From assembly GCA_049642465.1 (NCBI GenBank), contig JBAROV010000171.1, positions 1-64,000 of the forward strand: a stretch of 64,000 nucleotides of DNA, given 5' to 3'. The translations under genes and the position numbers were made by a program. This DNA is from CAWDPQ01 sp049642465. Its GTDB lineage: Bacteria; Acidobacteriota; Vicinamibacteria; Vicinamibacterales; 2-12-FULL-66-21. The notes under the pieces were generated by a model. That model had not been told where the DNA came from. It ran no database searches and worked only from the letters and a program-made list of their open reading frames with translations. Positions 18,727-26,649 of the stretch are shown here, piece after piece. How positions within the stretch are numbered: position 1 is the stretch's first letter; the number at the start of each line of letters is the position of its first letter.

Positions 18727-20070
18727 ATGTCCCGGGCCATTGTCGCGCGGAGCGTATGCTCCGTTGCGTCCGCACTTGTCCTTGCGGGGGCGCCTGCGTT
18801 TGCGCAGCAGCCGGTGCCTCCTCTCTCGAGCACTCCGGAACAGATCCGCGAGGAGCTGAACCGGCTCCGTCAGGAGTTCGAGACGCTGCGCGAGTCGTAC
18901 GGCGCGCGACTGTCGACGCTTGAAAGCAAATTGGCGCAGATCGAGGGACGGACGCCGATCGCTCAGGCGCCCGCAACGCCGGCCGTACAAGCGCCGACTG
19001 GTGTAGCACAGCCCACGCCGCCCTCGGAAGCGGGCGTACCCCCAGGCGCGGCGGGTGCGGGGGGACCGCAAGGGGCGCTGCCCGTGTACGGCAGCACGAC
19101 AGCTCTGTCGAAGATTTTCAATCCTGACATCGCCGTCATTGGGAACTTCACCGGAGCCGCCGGGCGTAACGAGATCAACCCGGGACCGGCGCTCGATTTG
19201 AGCGAAGCCGAAAGTTCGTTCCAGGCCATCGTCGACCCGTACGCCCGCGCCGATTTCTTTCTGGCGTTCTCCCCGGAAGGGGTCGAGATCGAAGAGGGGT
19301 TCATCACGTTCCCTACCTTACCCGGAGGACTGCTGGCGAAAGTAGGGAAGTTGAAGCAGCAAGTCGGCAAGGTGAACACGCTTCACGCGCACGCATTGCC
19401 GTGGGTGGACAACCCCCTCGTCATGCAGAACCTGCTCGGTGGCGAAGAGGGTCTGGCGGATTCGGGGATTTCCGTGTCCAGACTCATCCTGAATCCGGTG
19501 ATGTTCCTGGAAGCGACGGGCGAGGTGTACCGCGGGTCGTCTGGCGTCTTCGAATCGCATTCGCGAGGCGATCTGAGCTATGTGGGTCGGCTCCGTGGAT
19601 ACCGTGATGTGAGCGAATCCGCAAACGTTGACATCGGCGCATCCATCGCGTGGGGCAAGAACGATGTCGGGCCGTCATTCAACACGCGGATCTTTGCCGT
19701 CGATGCCTCATTTCGGTATCGGCCCCTGCGGCGGGCGATCTACCGGCGCTTTCTTGGCCGTAGTGAGCTCTTCTGGAGCAGACGCGAGCAGGAGGACGCG
19801 ACGCCAAATGCGTTCGGGATGTACGCCAGCGGTGAATATCAATTCGCCAGGCGCTGGTTTGCCGGCGCGCGCTATGACTGGTCGGAACGCGCCACCGACT
19901 CCTCGCTCGTGGATAAAGGGCCGTCCCTGCTGCTGACCTACTGGCCGAGTGAGTTCAGTCAGGTGCGTGGCCAATATCGTCGCATCAGGCATGCGGAGGG
20001 AACGACCTCCAACGAATTGCTCTTTCAATTCCTTTTCTCAATCGGCGCGCATGGTGCGCATGTCTTCTAG
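18727..20070 (+). CDS. Outer-membrane beta-barrel protein with N-terminal coiled coil
   Basis: A 447-residue protein. The start is supported by a GGAAGGAG ribosome-binding site about 6 bp upstream. Signal peptide (SVASALVLAGAPAFAQ), then a coiled coil (PEQIREELNRLRQEFETLRE, residues about 35-75), a Pro/Ala/Gly linker, and a barrel region with alternating aromatic strands ending in FQFLFSIGAHGAHVF, where the terminal phenylalanine is the usual BAM signal. It contains HTLHAHALPW-like His-rich positions (LHAHALPW). It sits directly upstream of the ZnuA-like gene, so outer-membrane metal entry is a reasonable inference. Confidence 0.72.
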   Translation: MSRAIVARSVCSVASALVLAGAPAFAQQPVPPLSSTPEQIREELNRLRQEFETLRESYGARLSTLESKLAQIEGRTPIAQAPATPAVQAPTGVAQPTPPSEAGVPPGAAGAGGPQGALPVYGSTTALSKIFNPDIAVIGNFTGAAGRNEINPGPALDLSEAESSFQAIVDPYARADFFLAFSPEGVEIEEGFITFPTLPGGLLAKVGKLKQQVGKVNTLHAHALPWVDNPLVMQNLLGGEEGLADSGISVSRLILNPVMFLEATGEVYRGSSGVFESHSRGDLSYVGRLRGYRDVSESANVDIGASIAWGKNDVGPSFNTRIFAVDASFRYRPLRRAIYRRFLGRSELFWSRREQEDATPNAFGMYASGEYQFARRWFAGARYDWSERATDSSLVDKGPSLLLTYWPSEFSQVRGQYRRIRHAEGTTSNELLFQFLFSIGAHGAHVF

Positions 20071-20092
20071 ACCGAAGACCGGAGACCGAATC

Positions 20093-21016
20093 ATGAAAAC
20101 AGTCATTCACGGCTTGATGCTGCTCGTCGCGCTGCTCTACGCGTCGGCGGCCTCGGCAGCCGTCAAAGTCATCACCACCACCGAGGATCTTGCCGCCATC
20201 GTGCGGGAGATCGGAGGAGACCACGTGTCGGTGGAGGCACTGGCACGTGGGTACCAGGATCCGCATTTCGTTGAGGCGAAGCCCAGCTTCATTCTGAAGC
20301 TGCATTCCGCGGACCTTCTCGTGCTCGTGGGCCGCGAGTTGGAAGTGGCATGGCTGCCGCCGCTCATCACCCAGAGTCGCAACGCCAAAATCCAACCGGG
20401 CGGACCTGGATATCTCGACGCGTCGCTGATGGCAAGAATCCTGGACGTTCCGGCGGGCCAGATCACACGCGCGATGGGTGACGTGCATCCGCAAGGCAAC
20501 CCGCATTACTGGCTCGAGCCGGGCAATGGCCGCAAGATCGCACAAGCTGTTCAACAAAAACTCACGGCGCTCAGCAGTGCTGATGCGGAGTACTTCTCGC
20601 AGCGGTATGCCGATTTCGACCGTCGATTGACCGAGGCAGAAAAACGCTGGCGGGAAATGATCGGGCCATACAAAGGGCTGAAGATCGTCACCTACCACCG
20701 TTCGTGGCCGAATTTCTCGGATGCGTTCGGTCTCGAGGTGATTGGATACGTCGAGCCCAAGCCTGGCATTCCGCCGTCGCCCGCGCATACGCTCGCACTC
20801 ATCCAGGAAATGAAACGGCAGAACATCAAAATCATCCTGGTCGAGCCGTACTTCGATTTGAAGACGCCGAACTCAATCGCCCGTGACACCTCGGCGCAGG
20901 TGCTCGTCATGCCGCCATCGGTCGGTGGCGTCAAAGAGGTGACCAACTACTTTCAGCTGTTCGATTACAACTTGAATCTGCTCGTGTCGGCGATCAAGCG
21001 GACAGGGGCCCGGTAG
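20093..21016 (+). CDS. Metal (zinc/manganese) ABC transporter substrate-binding protein, ZnuA/TroA family
   Basis: The open frame begins at 19949, but ATG 20093 gives a proper signal peptide (HGLMLLVALLYASAASA) and 307 residues. The cluster-9 binding-protein pattern is visible: KVITTTEDLAAIVREIGGDH, a first His in YQDPHFVEAKP, a second in GNPHYWLEPGNG, a third in VTYHRSWPNFSDAFG, and an acidic ligand in IILVEPYFDLKT. It has no His-rich loop, so manganese or iron are alternatives to zinc. It ends one base before the permease start. Confidence 0.85.
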   Translation: MKTVIHGLMLLVALLYASAASAAVKVITTTEDLAAIVREIGGDHVSVEALARGYQDPHFVEAKPSFILKLHSADLLVLVGRELEVAWLPPLITQSRNAKIQPGGPGYLDASLMARILDVPAGQITRAMGDVHPQGNPHYWLEPGNGRKIAQAVQQKLTALSSADAEYFSQRYADFDRRLTEAEKRWREMIGPYKGLKIVTYHRSWPNFSDAFGLEVIGYVEPKPGIPPSPAHTLALIQEMKRQNIKIILVEPYFDLKTPNSIARDTSAQVLVMPPSVGGVKEVTNYFQLFDYNLNLLVSAIKRTGAR

Positions 21017-21865
21017 TTGGTGGGCGATCTTGGGTTTGCCCAGGTGGTCGGATTTCTGGCGGCGCCCTTCGTCGCCAGCCTGATTCTCACCGGCATTCAC
21101 GCCTATCTTGGCGTGCACGTTGTCGAGCGGGGGGTCATCTTTGTCGACCTCTCCCTCGCGCAAATTGCCGCCCTTGGCGCGACCATCGCGCTCTTTCTGC
21201 CCGGGTCCACCGGTGATCCGCACGCCTCGTCCGTGTACTGGACGAGCCTGGGGTTTACGTTCATCGGCGCCGCGATTTTTTCGCTCGTGCGCGTGCGCCG
21301 CTCGCGTATTCCTCAGGAAGCCATCATCGGCATCTCGTACGCCGTTGCCTCGGCCGCCGCGATCCTGGCAATGAGCAAATCAACCTCGCAGGCCGAGCAT
21401 TTGAAGGACATGCTCGTTGGAAACATCATCGCCGTATCGTGGGGCGAGGTTGCGAAGACGGCGCTGCTGTACGGTGCCGTTGGCGTCTTCCATTTCATCT
21501 TCCGGCGTCAGTTCCTCGCCATCTCGATGCAGCACAACGAGCCGGAGCGGACTGGGTTGAACGTCCGCTTCTGGGACTTCCTCTTTTATGCGTCGTTTGG
21601 CTTTGTCGTCACGTCATCGGTCGCCATTGCCGGCGTGCTGCTGGTGTTCTGTTATCTGATTGTGCCGTCCGTTGCGGCGATGTTGTACGCCGAATCGATT
21701 GGCCGACGCCTCGCCATTGGATGGACGATGGGAACCGTCGTGTCGGCCGCGGGTGTCTACCTCTCGCTTGTCCTTGATCTTCCCACTGGCGCCACCATCG
21801 TCTGTACGTTCGGAATTGCGCTCATCCTGATGTGGCTTGTGCGACCGCTGCTCAGACGAGCGTGA
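21017..21865 (+). CDS. Metal ABC transporter permease, ZnuB family
   Basis: A 282-residue membrane protein with eight or nine hydrophobic helices. It starts at TTG 21017, directly after the ZnuA stop, or GTG 21020. Family landmarks are GIHAYLGVHVVERGVIFVDL near residue 30, IIGISYAVASAAAIL near 110, and VAIAGVLLVFCYLIVPSVAA near 205, the usual ABC-3 permease core. No ATP-binding subunit is encoded next to it or elsewhere in the window except PstB, so the ATPase must come from another locus. Confidence 0.87.
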   Translation: MVGDLGFAQVVGFLAAPFVASLILTGIHAYLGVHVVERGVIFVDLSLAQIAALGATIALFLPGSTGDPHASSVYWTSLGFTFIGAAIFSLVRVRRSRIPQEAIIGISYAVASAAAILAMSKSTSQAEHLKDMLVGNIIAVSWGEVAKTALLYGAVGVFHFIFRRQFLAISMQHNEPERTGLNVRFWDFLFYASFGFVVTSSVAIAGVLLVFCYLIVPSVAAMLYAESIGRRLAIGWTMGTVVSAAGVYLSLVLDLPTGATIVCTFGIALILMWLVRPLLRRA

Positions 21866-21877
21866 GCAGCGGAGGAC

Positions 21878-22000
21878 GGGAGGACGGGGCGCCTGGGAGC
21901 GAGGCGCCGGAGGGCAGCGGCGCGGAGCGCCGCCGCCGAGCGAGAGCGAGCGGGGGTGGGGCCCCGCGAGCACTAATTGAAGACGGGAGGTCGGGAGACG
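21878..22000. repeat. GC-rich intergenic repeat, left copy of an inverted pair
   Basis: GGGAGGACGGG-type motifs flank a core (21945-21980) reading GCGAGCGGGGGTGGGGCCCC and then GCGAGCACTAATTGA. The same core occurs inverted at 22353-22387. The core contains the palindrome GGGGCCCC. Together the two copies bracket the zinc-ribbon gene. Confidence 0.8.
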
Positions 22001-22034
22001 GGGGAAGAGGGCTGAACATCGATAGAATTGTCGG

Positions 22035-22316
22035 ATGCAATGTCGAAAGTGCGGCACCGAGATTGCCGACAAGGCCATCGTCTGCTATCGATGCGGCACT
22101 TCGACGACGGATCCGGTCCGCGTGCCGGCCGAATTGCGCCGGAAACGCAATCCACTGTTCTCGTTCGTTGCGGCCGCCCTCCTCTTGCTCCTGGCCCTCT
22201 ACATGGGTCAGGCATCTCGGACCGCCAGCAACCCCCAGCAGTGGCAAATCGTCGCCGGTATTCTCCTTGGCGTCGCTCTTCTCCTCGTGATTCTGCGCGT
22301 CATCAGGCGAAGGTGA
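22035..22316 (+). CDS. Zinc-ribbon membrane protein
   Basis: A 93-residue protein with an N-terminal zinc ribbon (CRKCGTEIADKAIVCYRCGT, two CxxC knuckles). A basic linker and two membrane helices follow (residues about 40-58 and 70-88). A basic tail, RVIRRR, ends it. Zinc-ribbon plus two-helix proteins are widespread and uncharacterised. The gene lies alone between two inverted repeats, with its ATG inside a short unrepeated stretch. No operon partner. Confidence 0.8.
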   Translation: MQCRKCGTEIADKAIVCYRCGTSTTDPVRVPAELRRKRNPLFSFVAAALLLLLALYMGQASRTASNPQQWQIVAGILLGVALLLVILRVIRRR

Positions 22317-22333
22317 GCCAGGACAGCGCCCGT

Positions 22334-22470
22334 TCCTCCCGTCCTCCCGACCTCAATTAGTGCTCGCGGGGCCCCACCCCCGCTCGCGGCGGCTCGACTC
22401 GCTTCGCTCGCTCGCCGCGGCCGCAGGCGCCCCGTCCTCCGTCCTCCCGAACTCCCGTCCTCCCGTCCAT
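22334..22470. repeat. GC-rich intergenic repeat, right copy of an inverted pair
   Basis: This copy reads in the opposite orientation to 21878-22000. It carries TCAATTAGTGCTCGCGGGGC and then CCCACCCCCGCTCGC at 22353-22387, flanked by CCTCCCGTCCTCCC-type short repeats. It ends about 30 bp before the FHA gene, so it may influence that gene's leader. Confidence 0.8.
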
Positions 22471-22497
22471 CGGTCACTGCGAGTAATATTTCCTTGA

Positions 22498-24117
22498 ATG
22501 TCTGACGCGCGCCTGGAAGTGACCGATGCCCTTGGCCGGCGCATCGTTCCCGTTTCCAAGACCCAATTCGAGATCGGCCGACGCGAGACGAACGACTTAC
22601 GTCTGGCCGGGAGCGAGGTGTCACGCGATCACGCCGAGATCTCGGTGGACAACAATCGGTTCATCCTGCGCGACCGGAATTCGCGGTACGGGACGTATGT
22701 CAACGGCGAGCAGGTGACCGAGCGGACGCTGGTGCACGGCGACCGCATCCGTCTGGGGCGGACCGGTGGCGCCGAAATGGTGTTTCTCCTCGCCGAGAGT
22801 CAGCCGCCCGCCGATCGGGCCACGACCACGGCCGTTGGCGATCTGCGGCAGATTGCCGCACTCCTCGAAGGGTTGCGCGCGCTCGGTTCCGGTCGAGTGC
22901 TGGACGATGTGCTGGCGCTGGTGATGGATTCGGCGATCGAGGTGAGCGGGGCGGAGCGCGGATTCATCATGCTGGCGGGGGATTCCGAAGACCTCGAGTT
23001 CAAGATGGCGCGCGGCCGCGGGCATACGACGCTCTCGGGCGGCACCTTTGCGACCAGTCGAAAGATTCCTGAGGAAGTGTTCCGGACGGGCGAAGCCAAG
23101 ATCGTTGCCGATCTCCTCGATGGCGAACTGGCGAGCATGCACATGCACACGGTCGCGCTTGGTGTACGAAACGTGCTGTGCGTGCCGCTTCGGCTCGTCC
23201 GTTACGTCGATAAGGCAGAAGCAGCCATCGGGGAAGAGCGGCGCATCGGCGTCCTCTATCTCGACAGCAAAGAGAAGGGGTCGCTGCTCTCCAGCTCGAC
23301 GCGTGCCGCGCTCGAGACGCTTGCCACGGAAGCCGCCGTCGCGATCGAGAACGCGCGACTCTATCGAGAAACGATGGAGAAGGCGCGGATGGAGCAGGAA
23401 ATGCGGATCGCCGCCGAGATCCAGCAGGCACTGCTACCCAAGTCGGGACGAATCGGATCGTATTTCCGGGCGGCCGCCGCGTCGCTGCCGTGCCGATCCA
23501 TCGGGGGAGATTTCTACGATTACGTGGATATGCCCGGCGGGTCGCTGGGATTCGCGCTCGGGGATGTCGCCGGCAAGGGACCTCCAGCGGCGCTCTTGAG
23601 CGCCATGATGCAGGGGATCTTCGCGGCGCAGGCTGCAAGCAGCGATGGGCCTTCACAGACGATCGCGCGCGTGAATCTCGCGCTTTACCGCCGCGGGATC
23701 GAATCGCGGTTTGTGACGCTGATGTATGGCGTCCTGGATCCTGACGGCCGCCTGATCTACTGCAATGCGGGGCACAATCCGCCGCTCATCATCAGTTCTT
23801 CGGGCAGCGGCGCCATTCGTCGTCTCGATCGTGGCGGCCCGATCGTCGGACTGTTCGAGACGGCGACTTACGAAGACGAGGCCGTCAAGCTCGCGCCAGG
23901 AGACTGGCTGGTGGTCTTCAGCGACGGGGTATCCGAGGCGCTCTCGGCCGCGGGCGACGAATATGGCGAAGGCCGTATCGTCAGCGTTGTCCAGGACAAC
24001 GCGTCGTTCGATCCCCCACAGCTGCTCGAGGCGCTGTTTGCCAACGTGCGCGATTTCGCCAAAGGGGCGGCGCAGAGCGACGACATCACGGCGATGGTCT
24101 TGCGCTACGGACCATGA
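22498..24117 (+). CDS. FHA-GAF-SpoIIE (PP2C-type) phosphatase
   Basis: A 539-residue cytoplasmic signalling protein. Domain order: FHA phosphothreonine-binding domain (residues about 20-90; FEIGRRETNDLRLAG, EVSRDHAEI, SRYGTYVNG), GAF sensor domain (about 120-285), a helical linker (RMEQEMRIAAEIQQALLPK), then a SpoIIE phosphatase (about 300-539) with IGGDFYDYVDMPGG, FALGDVAGKGPPAALLSAMM, YCNAGHNPP and LVVFSDGVSEA, covering the metal-binding aspartates. It probably dephosphorylates an anti-sigma-factor antagonist or a kinase substrate recognised through FHA. The stop overlaps the ATG of the small membrane protein gene. Confidence 0.92.
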   Translation: MSDARLEVTDALGRRIVPVSKTQFEIGRRETNDLRLAGSEVSRDHAEISVDNNRFILRDRNSRYGTYVNGEQVTERTLVHGDRIRLGRTGGAEMVFLLAESQPPADRATTTAVGDLRQIAALLEGLRALGSGRVLDDVLALVMDSAIEVSGAERGFIMLAGDSEDLEFKMARGRGHTTLSGGTFATSRKIPEEVFRTGEAKIVADLLDGELASMHMHTVALGVRNVLCVPLRLVRYVDKAEAAIGEERRIGVLYLDSKEKGSLLSSSTRAALETLATEAAVAIENARLYRETMEKARMEQEMRIAAEIQQALLPKSGRIGSYFRAAAASLPCRSIGGDFYDYVDMPGGSLGFALGDVAGKGPPAALLSAMMQGIFAAQAASSDGPSQTIARVNLALYRRGIESRFVTLMYGVLDPDGRLIYCNAGHNPPLIISSSGSGAIRRLDRGGPIVGLFETATYEDEAVKLAPGDWLVVFSDGVSEALSAAGDEYGEGRIVSVVQDNASFDPPQLLEALFANVRDFAKGAAQSDDITAMVLRYGP

Positions 24118-24404
24118 TGCGAAAGCTGCAGCGTCACGAACGCATCGCGGTCGCCGTCTGGCTGGTGGTGGCGCTCGTCGTGTGGAATGGCGTCTACGAC
24201 TTGCTGATGACGCGCGGCATCAAGGACTACCTGCTGCGCCAGGCACTCCATCAGGCGGGCCGCGGTCCGGAAGTGTCGATGACGGCGCTGATCGATCTGG
24301 CGATTACGGAAGCAATCTGGGTCTCGACGCTCTGGGCGTCGGTGATCCTGCTCGCGGGGTTGATGACGATTCGCATGCTGTCCAGGCGAGCCCAGGACGC
24401 CTAG
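24114..24404 (+). CDS. Small two-helix membrane protein
   Basis: A 96-residue protein (ATG 24114, or 24117) overlapping the phosphatase stop by 4 bp, which implies coupled translation. Two hydrophobic helices are seen at about residues 12-30 (VAVWLVVALVVWNGVYDLLM) and 68-87 (ISTLWASVILLAG-like). No known family recognised. Co-expression with the FHA-SpoIIE phosphatase suggests a membrane anchor or regulator, which is inference only. Confidence 0.65.
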   Translation: MMRKLQRHERIAVAVWLVVALVVWNGVYDLLMTRGIKDYLLRQALHQAGRGPEVSMTALIDLAITEAIWVSTLWASVILLAGLMTIRMLSRRAQDA

Positions 24405-24435
24405 CGGGCTCGTTGGCACCTGGCCCGTTGGGGCC

Positions 24436-24515
24436 CCCTGGCACCTTGACACTTTGGCACCCTGGCACCTTGGCACTTTGGCACCCTGGCACCTTGGCAC
24501 TTTGGCACCCTGGCA
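24436..24515. repeat. 24-bp tandem repeat abutting a start codon
   Basis: Three copies of a 24-bp unit (24436-24459, 24460-24483, 24484-24507) are followed by an 8-bp partial copy ending at 24515, immediately before the ATG at 24516. The unit is built of TTGGCAC-like sub-repeats. The first copy has one substitution; copies 2 and 3 look identical. Degenerate TTGGCAC/TGGCCC motifs extend upstream to about 24411. Confidence 0.9.
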
Positions 24516-25718
24516 ATGCACCCTCTGATCTACGACTGGAACGCAACCACCCGCCCCCGCCCGTCGGTGGTCCAACTCGACGACGAGACCCTTCGGGACG
24601 GGTTGCAATCGCCGTCGGTCCGGTGTCCGACGATTGACGAGAAGCTTCAGATCCTCCACCTGATCGATCGACTCGGGATCGAAACCGCTGATATCGGACT
24701 TCCCGGTGCCGGGCCGCACGTCGTACGGGACGTGGAGCGGCTGGCGCAAGAGATTGTCAATCAACGATTGCGCGTCGCGGCAAACTGCGCGGCGCGCACA
24801 GTTATCGCGGACATCCGGCCGATTGTCGACATCTCGCAGCGGGTAGGCCTGCCACTGGAAATTGGCGCGTTCATCGGGTCGAGCCCGCTGCGGCAGTATG
24901 CAGAAGGGTGGGACATCGCCCAGCTCCTCAAGCTGACCGAGGAGGCGATTACCTTTGCGGTTCGTGAAGGGCTCGACGTGATGTATGTGACAGAGGACAC
25001 GACTCGCGCCGATCCAGACACCCTGCGGCGCCTGTACTCGACGGCGATCCGTGCCGGTGCCAAGCGCGTGTGCATCGCCGACACGGCCGGTCACGCGACG
25101 CCACACGGGGCGGCGGCGGTTGTGCGGTTCGTCGCCAGTGTGGTGGAGGAGTGCGGCGGGGGTATCGGGATCGACTGGCACGGTCATCGGGATCGCGATC
25201 TGGCCGTGATCAATTCCATCGCCGCGCTCGAAGCCGGGGCCAGCCGGCTGCACGGCGCCGCGATCGGCATCGGCGAGCGCGTCGGCAATACGCCGATGGA
25301 CACGCTGCTCGTCAACCTGGTGCTGCTCGGCTACATCGAGCGCGATCTCTCGGCGTTGGTCGAGTACTGCGACGTAGTCTCGAGGGTCACCGGCGTGGCC
25401 GTGCCGCCAAATTATCCGGTGGTGGGGAAGGACGCCTTTCGGACGGCTACAGGCGTCCACGCGGCCGCGGTCGTCAAGGCGTTCCGCAAGAACGACCGGG
25501 AACTCGTCGATGCGGTCTACTCGGGGGTTCCAGCGAGCATGGTTGGACGCCAGCAGGAGATCGACGTCGGCCCGATGTCGGGCAAATCAAACGTGGTGTT
25601 CTGGCTGGAGAAGCGCGGCCTGCCGGCGACAGACGAGGTGGTGGACCGGATCTTCACGAAAGCGAAGTCCTCGTCTTCGGTGCTGACCGAAACCGAGATC
25701 CTGCAACTGCTTCGCTGA
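24516..25718 (+). CDS. DRE-TIM metallolyase: 2-isopropylmalate/homocitrate synthase family
   Basis: A 400-residue acetyl-CoA-dependent condensing enzyme. The N-terminal DETLRDGLQSPSV is the metal/substrate signature. DWHGHRDRDLAVINSIAAL supplies the HxH metal ligands, and IGIGERVGNTPMDTLL is the usual loop of isopropylmalate synthases. At 400 residues it lacks the C-terminal leucine-sensing domain of LeuA, so homocitrate, citramalate or an unregulated isopropylmalate synthase are all possible. The start codon follows the 24-bp repeat directly and no Shine-Dalgarno sequence is evident, which is unusual. Confidence 0.82.
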   Translation: MHPLIYDWNATTRPRPSVVQLDDETLRDGLQSPSVRCPTIDEKLQILHLIDRLGIETADIGLPGAGPHVVRDVERLAQEIVNQRLRVAANCAARTVIADIRPIVDISQRVGLPLEIGAFIGSSPLRQYAEGWDIAQLLKLTEEAITFAVREGLDVMYVTEDTTRADPDTLRRLYSTAIRAGAKRVCIADTAGHATPHGAAAVVRFVASVVEECGGGIGIDWHGHRDRDLAVINSIAALEAGASRLHGAAIGIGERVGNTPMDTLLVNLVLLGYIERDLSALVEYCDVVSRVTGVAVPPNYPVVGKDAFRTATGVHAAAVVKAFRKNDRELVDAVYSGVPASMVGRQQEIDVGPMSGKSNVVFWLEKRGLPATDEVVDRIFTKAKSSSSVLTETEILQLLR

Positions 25719-25726
25719 CAGCCGCG

Positions 25727-26614
25727 TCAGGGTCCCTCGAACGCGCGCTTTTCAACGGCAGGGAGGGCGCGCAGCAACACGTCACCCACGACTGTCATGC
25801 TCTCAGGTGAGACCTTGTCGAGCGTGTCCTCGCTCGTGTGCCACCACGGGTACTCGAGATCGATCAGGTCCACGGCCGGAACTCCGGCTTCGAGGAAGGG
25901 CAGGTGGTCGTCGTTGATGGGTGTCGATTCCTCGAGGAATTCCCGTCGCTTCAACTCGCGAGCGGCCCGCCAGATGATGTCCGTCAGCCACGGCGTGGAC
26001 TGACTTTCGCGTTTGATCCGCAGATCGCGGTCGCCGATCATGTCCACGAGGATGAGCGCGCGGATGTTTCGCAGCGTGCCGGCCTTCCGTGCGGCCTCGA
26101 CGTAATGACGGCTGCCGTAGGTGTGGTCGTCTCCTTGCCATTCGATGACGGCTTCTTCTCCGTCGAGAAACAGCAGCTCGATTTGGTGTGGGTTGCTCCG
26201 TGCGGCCAGCACGCGGGCCAGCTCGATCAGGAATGCCGCGCTCGACCCGCCATCATTTGCGCCGACGAAGGTGAACTCGCCGAAGCGCTTGGTATCGTAA
26301 TGACCGGCGATGATCAGGCGTCCTCGGGACGCGTCGCCCGGGAGGAAGGCTCGCACATTGACCATCTGCGCTGGTCCGACTGGCGTCGATGCCTGGAACG
26401 ATTGCTCCTCCACCCGAACCTTCAACGCCTCGAGCTCCTTGCGGATGTACGCCCGTGCGGAAGCGGCGCCGGGGGTTCCCGCCACGCGCGGACCAATCGC
26501 TACCAGCTGCCGAATGTGATCGATGGCGCGCTGGCCGTCGAAACTGGCCCGGCCCGACGACTGCGTGGACAGGCACGCGCCGCTCAGTACCACGAGGAGC
26601 GCGATGGTCTTCAT
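25727..26614 (-). CDS. M28-family zinc peptidase, exported
   Basis: A 295-residue protein with a signal peptide (TIALLVVLSGACLSTQS; the LSGAC could be a lipobox). It has an aminopeptidase M28 fold related to glutaminyl cyclases. Zinc and catalytic motifs in order: IAGHYDTKRF, GANDGGSSA, LLFLDGEEAV, LVDMIGDRD and WWHTSEDTLDKVS. These are intact, so activity is expected in the periplasm or at the outer face. It lies 35 bp downstream of gltA on the same strand and converges with the DRE-TIM gene, leaving 8 bp between stops. Confidence 0.87.
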   Translation of the reverse strand: MKTIALLVVLSGACLSTQSSGRASFDGQRAIDHIRQLVAIGPRVAGTPGAASARAYIRKELEALKVRVEEQSFQASTPVGPAQMVNVRAFLPGDASRGRLIIAGHYDTKRFGEFTFVGANDGGSSAAFLIELARVLAARSNPHQIELLFLDGEEAVIEWQGDDHTYGSRHYVEAARKAGTLRNIRALILVDMIGDRDLRIKRESQSTPWLTDIIWRAARELKRREFLEESTPINDDHLPFLEAGVPAVDLIDLEYPWWHTSEDTLDKVSPESMTVVGDVLLRALPAVEKRAFEGP

Positions 26615-26649
26615 GGTGATGCGGTGTGTGGTTCGTGCCGGTTCCAGCG

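Noticed and set aside
24436..24515. CRISPR array
   Set aside because: Units are contiguous 24-mers without unique spacers, and no cas genes are in the window.
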